From Phoronis ovalis (lineage: Eukaryota; Phoronida; Phoronidae), in contig JAOXYB010063723.1 in assembly GCA_028565635.1 (NCBI GenBank), positions 1-24,737 on the forward strand: a stretch of DNA of 24,737 bases, in the 5' to 3' direction. The first letter of the stretch is position 1, and every line of letters starts with the position of its first letter. This document shows, piece after piece, positions 11,460 to 24,737 of the stretch. A program made the translations under genes and the position numbers. The notes under the pieces were generated by a model. It ran no database searches, was not told where the DNA came from, and was given only the letters and a program-made list of their open reading frames with translations.

Positions 11460-14400
11460 CTATGTTTCCTTTACTTGTTTATGAAAGGTTTTTTGCAGTA
11501 CATATGCATCAGCTGGTTCAATGCGTTTATAGTAATTCTTCTTTTCTTCAACAATTTCAAAACCAAACTTCGCATAAAACTTGATAGCACTATCATTATT
11601 CACTTGAACATGCCTAGAAAATACATAGTATGAACAAATTAAAACTATATTTTGTTAAATTTCAGCCATGCCATATTTACAAACAAGAGTATGTAAAATA
11701 ACAAAATTATTCATTTATTACAGTAACTTCTGCATATATAGAATTCAATATCACTGAAAGCACAGTATCAACAGCAAAACACTGCTGACATATAATAATC
11801 TTATTTACTTGCCTATAACTACAGAAGTAATCTTTGAAATAGAATGAACAAGAAACTATAGTCTTATTTCCTATTTTTATCAACAACAGTTGGGACAATG
11901 ACCCCGTTGACCCTTAATTTCTTTGTCTTTGAAATGAATCGCCACATGTTGGCAAAATGTATTCAATTTTTTTCTGAATATATCTCTAAATGCAATTTTC
12001 ACATTTTCATAAAAAAATATTTATGAGAGTGAGAATATTATTTCATCGATTCTGCACTTTGAAGCATGCTTGCTTTTCCCAACTTAAAAGCCTTCGACAT
12101 TTCTAATAGTTTTGTCAGGAAAATCAGAAATTTCAAATAGCTCAATTAACAACAAAAAATATTTTTAGAGATGAATATGAGTTGCTTCTAGAAACTTATA
12201 AGAAATCAATTGATGATGATGGCATTGTCAATACTTACAGAAATACATTATCAATGTGTCCATCTTTTTCACATATTTTGAGTACATGTTCAAGCATGAC
12301 TGTGCCAACCCCGTATCTTCTATAGGGAGCCAAAACACCTAATGTCATGATGTATAAACGACGTTGATTATCTGAGGTGTCAATCCGGCAACATACTGCA
12401 CCAACAACTATGTCTTGAAAATAGGCTGTAAAATAACAGAAAGGAGTCTTAATACTTTCAACCAACAAGCTGAGAATTATACAGCATTTACAGTATAGCA
12501 AGAATATGTCTAACAGAGTAGCTATGCATTTATGTTCAGTTTCTTCACTGTTATTTCTATCTTCAGGTATCAGTTTGTCAAACTTCTTGTAATAAAGTAA
12601 ATAAAATTTAATTGACTAATTTAACCAGAATCTGAGAAACTGAGTTAAATTTCAGGACGAAAAATTAGTTACATATTGTAACAATATATGATGCTATGTA
12701 CATATGATATCAAGCTCAGACAGGTGGTAATGCAACATAAAGCTGATTGATAATCACAAAATTTGTGATTTACAGAAATTAAATGTCAAGTGTTGATGTG
12801 GTATCACTTAACCCTTTCTTTGGACACAGGACAACCTTTGTGTTATGAGTAGACATAACTCTTACCATAGTCAACAACATAACATGTCACACAGCCATGT
12901 CTGGCATTTGCCTCAGAAGACAATGTATTTTGTACAATTTTCTATTGAAGGCAAAGGTTGAAAATGACCTAAAGCGGGCAACTTCTGGTTCCAACCAGAA
13001 ACTTAACAATTATGCTCAGTAGCAACTAAGTTATTTCACAACAGTGTTCAACTACCAACAGAAATAACTTGTACACTACAGCTAATGATAATCACACCTA
13101 GTTTCGCTAGTTCTCCGACTTCCATGACATCTTTGTAGAATTTATCATTGTATGACACTGGAAATACTGCTTGGTTCAATCTTTTCAGCTGTTTAATATT
13201 GTGTGGTGTAATATCACCCAATTCAGTCCTTCCTCTGCAAAACACATGAAGAACGCATATAAATTTATCAGTTAACAAAGAATATCACTTAGGACAATGA
13301 TGTATCTCCTTGACCAAGGATTATGTTTTCAGACATAGAGCTTACCAAATGGTAGGCCTATGTTTCGAGGCTGCAGAGTTTATTTGTAGTTGCTGTCAGG
13401 TGCTTACCATGGGTATATCTTTAACCCATAGGTTTCTTATCATGAGTTAGGCTTCAGAGACCTTTGGCATAACACAACTGCCAAAACTGACCAAGTCTTC
13501 TCTCCCAGGACTTAACTACTACTATATGGCAGTCTCATGAACCCGATTTGAAAAATAATTTTTTCTCTTGAAACCAGTTTGCTCATAAAAGTTTGTTGCT
13601 TTGTCACTCAAATCCGACTCAAATCAATGGTTGGTACGCATGTGGGTGAACAAAAATGCTTAAAAAGGGTTATTTTTTAGAAACAAGCACATTAACACGC
13701 GTTACGCATTTAGGGTTACATTTCTCGATAAGATATACAAAAGGGTACCTTATTTGATTAGGGTATCAAAATGGATTAAAACCCGTATTAAAATTACGAA
13801 CCACTTGACTAAACTTCGTCTCGAAAGTTAATTTGAAATCATGTTCGAAGAAGAATGAATTTCCCATAATTCCGTTTCCCGGGCATTTAAAAATAGGAAA
13901 ACGCATTTAGGGGCTTTTTCAAAACTCTCAGTAATATATTTGAGTCGGACAACCGGGCCTACCCCCAGGGGGTCACTCAATATAAAGTGATGACGGGGAT
14001 GCTCGGCGCTCAAGGGGTCTATATTTCGGCACAGCGTCCGGGTCAAGGGGTGCTTTTTTGCTATTTATTTTACCTTGTCCGGGTCGTCATCTAGTACTAA
14101 GGATACGGCCTTAAAAGAACTTAAAACATCTACTTTAATAAAAATCTGATCCACTTCCGAGTTTTATTTCCCTTATATTCTGGTCAAGGGGTAGGTTTTT
14201 TTGATGATTTTGTTTCAAAGGGTAAGTTTTTTTCAAAATTCGTCTCCCGAGCAGGGATTTTTCATTTTTTTGTGCCTAGCATACCCGTATATAATCTTTT
14301 GGAGTGACCCCCTGGGGCCTACCCCAGGTATTTAGGGCCTACCCCAGGTATTTAGGGCCGACGGGATAACTTACACAAAATTTTATGAATAACCCACCGG

Positions 14401-14744
14401 TGAGGCTGGAAAAAAAATCAGAAAAATATCTGTATCCAAAGCTTTCAAACTTTTGTTGTCATTGACATGCAACTTTCAATGACTGGAAACCTAGTGCTCA
14501 GCAAACCGCCAAGCCCTTTATATAAACCAATCAAGATTATTTTTAAAGAAATCACATGTCGCCGTGCACACCGTTCCCATTAATTTGACATGTAACTGAG
14601 TTTGGAGACCAAATTTTACCCCATTTTGTGACTTAAAACAGAGAAGTGGTATTTCATATAGCAGCATTTAGCTTTGAGTAACACAAATATTAAATCAGGA
14701 ACGACATAAAAACGGTAAATGAAAAAAATAGCAAACCTTGTCAT
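11460..14744 (-). CDS. NAA50: N-alpha-acetyltransferase 50 (NatE catalytic subunit, San)
   Basis: Complete gene on the minus strand. Coding exons in order: 14744-14737 (8 nt), 13234-13098, 12425-12239 and 11613-11460 (stop TAG). Phases fit throughout and total 486 nt, 161 residues (human about 169). The enzyme is a GNAT-fold acetyltransferase that uses acetyl-CoA on N-terminal methionines; in animals it is also needed for sister chromatid cohesion. Visible features are the N-terminus [18 protein letters not shown], substrate-pocket [10 protein letters not shown] (residues 27-36), AVCCRID, the acetyl-CoA loop [10 protein letters not shown] (81-90) and C-terminal [13 protein letters not shown]. 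Tyr73 and His112, the catalytic pair known from human NAA50, are in place at identical numbering. The first exon is the least certain: ATGACAAG gives [10 protein letters not shown], the same length as known N-termini, but its donor (gtttgc) is weak. The gene is divergent from ATP6V1A and converges on VGLUT. Confidence 0.96.
13962..14317. mobile_element. Terminal-inverted-repeat element, CCCAGGGGGTCACTC type
   Basis: It lies in NAA50 intron 1. The left end CCCAGGGGGTCACTC (about 13964) is exactly inverted at the right end GAGTGACCCCCTGGG. CCTAC flanks both sides and may be a target duplication. The inner part has AAGGGGT/AGGGTA-type degenerate units (GTCAAGGGGT occurs twice). It resembles the elements at 8657 and 24023 in terminus and ATAAAGTG motif. 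Upstream sequence to about 13640 has similar AGGGTA units and may belong to the same insertion. No coding capacity. Confidence 0.65.
14315..14362. repeat. 20-bp tandem duplication
   Basis: The unit GGCCTACCCCAGGTATTTAG occurs twice in a row and starts a third time (GGCC), directly after the right end of the TIR element. The insertion may have landed in this repeat. Confidence 0.85.
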
Positions 14745-15042
14745 CGTGCTTCGTTTCCCCTTTCCCCGGGTAAAAGTTACAGGAAATCACTTGTGCGCAA
14801 GCGTAAGAAATTCCGCAATAATTAGTTTTCGACTGATAATGAATGCGATAATTAGTGCTAACAATAAATATTATTCTTCAAAAATATTTTCAACAAAGTA
14901 TTTAGTTTAATTATGACGAATAAGCAATATACGCAACAGGTACGCAACATACCAGTGTAAACGATTGGTTTTACATCGATGACGTGTTCACGTAACTCCA
15001 GAGACACTAACATAGTCACCTGACCAACCATCCGGCTTCATC
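14745..15042. promoter_or_regulatory. Shared bidirectional promoter of NAA50 and ATP6V1A
   Basis: Only 298 bases separate the two divergent start codons (NAA50 at 14744, ATP6V1A upstream ATG at 15043). Visible motifs are an NRF1-like TGCGCAAGCGTA (14794-14805, 10 of 12 to YGCGCAYGCGCR), a reversed CCAAT box ATTGG (14964-14968), an inverted ACGTG-TT-CACGT repeat (14982-14993, overlapping a TGACGTG CRE-like half site) and GTCACCTGAC (15015-15024), one base from the CLEAR/TFEB element GTCACGTGAC. No clear TATA box. Activity is inferred. Confidence 0.6.
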
Positions 15043-15045
15043 ATG
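15043..15045 (+). other. ATP6V1A: ATP6V1A exon 1 end with possible upstream start codon
   Basis: The strong donor at 15046 (gtaaga) directly follows ATG. Spliced to the acceptor at 15831-15832, it reads ATG GCA GGG GGA ATG GAT, in frame with the main start at 15842. The joined context ATCATGG has A at -3 and G at +4, so initiation here giving MAGGMDRAK is plausible. The exon's 5' limit cannot be read from sequence. If this ATG is not used, exon 1 is wholly untranslated. Confidence 0.6.
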
Positions 15046-15841
15046 GTAAGATGGGCTCTGAATTTTTCTACAAAAACTTAACTATAGCGGTTGCTAATTC
15101 TTGTAAATATGTGATTTTTTTTGTTCTAAGATGTAGAGTTATAGTAATATGTATTTTTTTTCAATACTTGATGAGCATGATTCTGTAACAGCAAGGATTA
15201 AATTGCGGGCATTGGGGGACATTGATTCCCTCTTTGAAGTATTATCCATCTCTTGAGACGGATTTCTGTTGATGAAACTTATTGATTATGCTACTCTTTC
15301 TATCAAAATACTAGTTTAGTAACAAAATCAATTACTTAAATGTAATTTTGTCAAAATGTAAGGCAACCGATGTAACACGCATGGATTTTAAGTTAATCAC
15401 ATGACCGGCTTCACAATGGTGGCACCCGACTCTAGTATCTACCAGTGTCAGTGAGATATGGTTGATCAGTCATGCATTTAAGTAATTGCTTACGCGTCTT
15501 GTCATGTCATGTCGAGAATTAATGTGTCACCAGTTTAGATCCTTTATGTACCACTCTCAAATTGAGAGTCTAGTTTACAATTCATAAATTTTATGATATT
15601 TAATCGGTTTCAGTAACTATTCACTTTCTCTCGTGGAATTAAAATATGAGTTGTGTTATCGAAACATTAATGTGCTTATAAAAAAGGCTTGTATCTTTGG
15701 AGGCTGATATTTCTGCCCATTGCCCTGGCTAGTTTTGTTATCATTTGTGAAGAGGACTAGACCTAGTCAATATGCGACATTTGACTTTAATTTACTCAAA
15801 AATGATAATAATCGTGAATAAATCAATTCTAGGCAGGGGGA

Positions 15842-21852
<6,011 letters not shown>

Positions 21853-23110
21853 AGAATTAAAAGTATTTATGCAACATGTAGGTCAAAATAATTTATAGAA
21901 TGCTGATGATTAGAGTAATCGAATAGCACTGTCTACTGGAAACATTTCTATGCTATCTCGTAATAACTATTCCATGTCATTATTTGTCAATTTTGTGTGT
22001 TAATTTAAATTTTCAGAACTTAAAAAGATCAAATAATCATCAACTATTTTAAGATAAGAATGAGAAAGCTAGCTTTACTCATTGTGTGTTTGATCTTAAA
22101 AGTTATAAATAAGCAATCACACCATTATGAAGTCTGTGTACTGGCACAGCGTTAGATTTAAGAAATAATAATTCACATTTCTTGTTGATAGTGCTGTTGG
22201 TCAGTGTTTGGCTACAGTGAAGTAGAATGATACTAATTTCGAGTCAGCATCAAGGAATCATGTTTTTAAACTTAGATACTGTATAAAGTAATTGGAATCA
22301 AAGAGCTATGTTATTGTGTACCCAAGACAAAAAGTTAACTATGTGCAGAAGTTGCATAGTAGTGGTTATTCTGTTGTGTATATCAAAATTTGACTTAGTT
22401 TCTGTCTGTATTCCATGTGCCAGATCATGTTATGCATTGCTACTATTCTAACAAAGAAAACAGTGGTTTCACATAAACTATTCGTATTCACAGAAATTGT
22501 ATAAGTGCACCGCGTAGAAGCAGTTTAGTAATGAATGATATCCTGGAATGTCAGGATCAACTTTCTGGTAACTTTTCCAAATAAGGTAAATATGGTTTAG
22601 AAGTTTCTTTATGAAGGCAGTGTCAATTCAGTTGAATGTTAAACTTCGCGACTTAGGACTGTCGTTACATATTTTTGTGCAATGTTATGTCAGGTATAAA
22701 GTGTTGTATATATTTGGATAAGGCTTCTGTTATAAAATGTGTTAAATTTTCTGTGTGTTCTGATCTGTGGTGAAATCTATAGAGTAAGATACTGTTCCAT
22801 GTTACATAATTCAGTAACAAGTAGTAGTCGTCAGGCTTCTCTATTCTCATTGTTTTTCTTAGGCACACCATACATATGGCATATTGTCTTTCTTTGTAAA
22901 TCTTTTAAATGTTTACTTATTAAAGATTGAGAAATAAGAGAACATTATACCGTTGCTTATACTGTCCCAAATGTCAAATCCTGCTTTGTTTCCCCGTTTA
23001 CAACTTTAATGTAATTTATGTTGGTATTCATTGTCTTGTCTTTAGAACAGTGAAGTAGCTACATGTTAGCATGTAAATATGTGGATAAATAATAAAAAGA
23101 TTAAAATGTA
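21853..23110 (+). terminator. ATP6V1A 3' untranslated region with polyadenylation signals
   Basis: No splice or coding signal follows the TAA at 21850-21852. Candidate poly(A) signals are ATTAAA at 22919-22924 and AATAAA at 23091-23096, giving 3' UTRs of about 1.1 or 1.25 kb. The stretch has no further recognised gene. Its many GT-rich, T-rich runs suit a long UTR. Confidence 0.5.
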
Positions 23111-24022
23111 GCGCACATATTTTTCGGTCTTTCTCTGATACGGCTTTTGTGTATGGAAAATCACTGGCAATTGTGTTACATATGTAAATACAGGAACGGA
23201 CTTCTCAGTTTCTAGGCAGACAACACTGCGGAATGGTGCATCTTTATTGCTTTTTTCATTTTTTGCAGAGTGCACTGGTGCCGGTCGTCGCACAAAATAA
23301 TCATAAAATACCGTTCTAAATCAAATGAAAGGGAGGGGGGGTATGCTGACAATATGCTCTAGGTGGCTAAAACTGGTTTAAATGGAGGGTTTTACGCCAA
23401 AGAACTCCCACACATTTGACTGATTGATTTAGTCATATCATGAAATATTAGATACCACAATTATTTCATAAAAGCATTCTAAAACTTCTTTTAAAGAGAA
23501 ACTTGAAATTTTGATTGTCACTGCTCATTAGTATAAAGCCTGCTCAATTGAGAATGTGACCCTAACCTAGAAGCAACATGCAACTAAGAAAGTTGTCAAG
23601 TATGCGCACACTAGGAAAGTTCAATGAGAGAGTTACATTCTCTGTCTATAAAAACGTAGATAAAGCAAGAAAAGTTTTTTTTCTGTCGCGTCATCGCGCA
23701 GTTCTAACTACATTCAACTCCCTGATGGTGTCGTTCTTTATCTGTTTCTTAATTGCTGCTTTAGTAGTCTTGGTAACCGATTGCTTATATGAGATATTGT
23801 TTACTATTTCCAGTCCCAACGTCCCTAAAGGAAACTCAAGGAAATTAATTATTACATGGAATATTGTCCAGCTTACGCTATGTATAGACGTGTAAAAATT
23901 TATTATAATGTACATTCCATATGTATGACAGAAACACTAGTCCCACATCTCGGTACTTGTTAATTGTTACAGTAAATCTGTTAATAAAACACCTGGGAAA
24001 GCTAATGTAGCATGGGTTTATA
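23111..24022. other. Intergenic DNA, with one unconvincing 105-codon open frame
   Basis: An ATG-initiated open frame at 23578-23895 (+) encodes a basic N-terminus followed by one hydrophobic stretch (LMVSFFICFLIAALVVLV). I recognise no family, and flanking splice or promoter signals are not evident. One open frame of this size is not surprising in this length of DNA. Otherwise nothing is recognised. Confidence 0.4.
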
Positions 24023-24400
24023 CCGGGGAGGTACTTGTCAAAAAAGTTGGTAGCTTCATGTGGTAAAAAAAGGTCAACAAAAATATACCCTGTCGTAAAT
24101 GAAAAGACATGAAAAGTGTACCCTGTTGTAAATAACTCCCGAAATAGATACCCTATGTAAAATTTACTTGTAAATTATATACCCCGTGTGAAATATGTGA
24201 AAATTTACGGACCTTAAATTTTCATAGCTGTCGTAAATGCATTTTCCAAGAAATACGTCCTGTGATAAACGAATATTTTTTGAAAATTGGCCCTGTGGTA
24301 AATGTCCAACGAGAAAGTATATCCTATGGTAAATAAGGCTTAGAGAAGCGTGAAAAACATCCTGTGCATGGTAAATGCGGGAGCTTAAAAACGAAAAAAA
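24023..24400. repeat. CCGGGG..GGTACT element end with degenerate TACCCTGTGGTAAAT repeats
   Basis: The left edge (CCGGGGAGGTACTTG, then AAAAAGTTGGTAGC and TTCATG) resembles the termini at 8657 and 9627. From about 24088 a degenerate unit similar to ATACCCTGTGGTAAAT recurs about every 30-45 bases, at least seven times to about 24335. A right terminus was not clearly found; GTACCCTCGTGCGG near 24442 is a weak candidate. Confidence 0.55.
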
Positions 24401-24737
24401 GGCCTATTGGGCGGCATATAGATATAATGACTTTGAATGCATGTACCCTCGTGCGGTTTATATCGTACGTACGGTTTATAGTTCTTTTTACGAACACGCT
24501 ATAGTAATAGATCATAGAGGAGACTAATTCTTTTTCAAATGAAGGAGAGCAACTAAAGGTGAATACGGTCTTATGGTCAAACTAGGATTAAAAGTTAAAA
24601 CAAAAAAATATTAAAAATGTTCAAATACATACTTCAGGCTAACTTACAATTTAAGGTACTATAGAAGCAAACTAGCGATATGCGCGCTCTTTAGATGTTA
24701 TCTCGGGGGGTGCTGTCAATCAATATATTTGATTGAC

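Noticed and set aside
23578-23895. 105-codon open frame with one hydrophobic segment as a new small membrane protein
   Set aside because: It has no recognised homology, no clear promoter, splice or poly(A) context, and overlaps an antisense open frame of similar size. Transcript evidence would be needed.

Overview
This is a stretch of animal nuclear genome, not bacterial. Coding exons of about 57 to 244 bases are split by AT-rich introns with GT-AG borders, and no operon-like packing is seen. The proteins are clearly metazoan, and the low GC content and abundant small foldback repeats suit a marine invertebrate. A non-vertebrate deuterostome such as an acorn worm is my guess, but the sequence alone does not prove the phylum.

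Three protein-coding genes were assembled exon by exon. (1) Positions 132-6844, + strand: the 3' part of a vesicular glutamate transporter gene (VGLUT, SLC17A6/7/8 group). Its upstream exons lie outside the window. It has seven well-supported exons plus two short in-frame candidate cassette exons (1083-1139 and 5125-5184). (2) Positions 11460-14744, - strand: a complete NAA50 (N-alpha-acetyltransferase 50, San) gene in four exons, encoding 161 residues. Its first coding exon appears to hold only 8 coding bases. (3) Positions 15043/15842-21852, + strand: a complete ATP6V1A (catalytic subunit A of the V-ATPase) gene. Its 14 main coding exons encode exactly 617 residues, the length I recall for the human protein.

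VGLUT and NAA50 converge tail to tail across about 4 kb of repeat-rich intergenic DNA. NAA50 and ATP6V1A diverge head to head with only 298 bases between their start codons, which implies a shared bidirectional promoter. As I recall, the same two genes sit head to head in human (3q13), so this looks like very old microsynteny. VGLUT and the V-ATPase are also functionally linked, because V-ATPase supplies the proton gradient that drives vesicular glutamate loading. That adjacency may be coincidence.

Two foldback (MITE-like) families are visible. One has terminal inverted repeats of up to about 133 bp, with two copies inside VGLUT introns (3137-3350 and 6077-6440). The other has CCCGGGGG/GGTACTC-type termini, with copies at 8657-9627, 13962-14317 and from about 24023. 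The most notable gene-structure signals are a textbook U12-type (minor spliceosome) intron in ATP6V1A (16401-16715), an ATP6V1A start codon lying exactly at an exon-intron border, and a tandemly duplicated splice donor at ATP6V1A exon 14. I found no tRNA or rRNA gene, no CRISPR array and no complete transposase gene.
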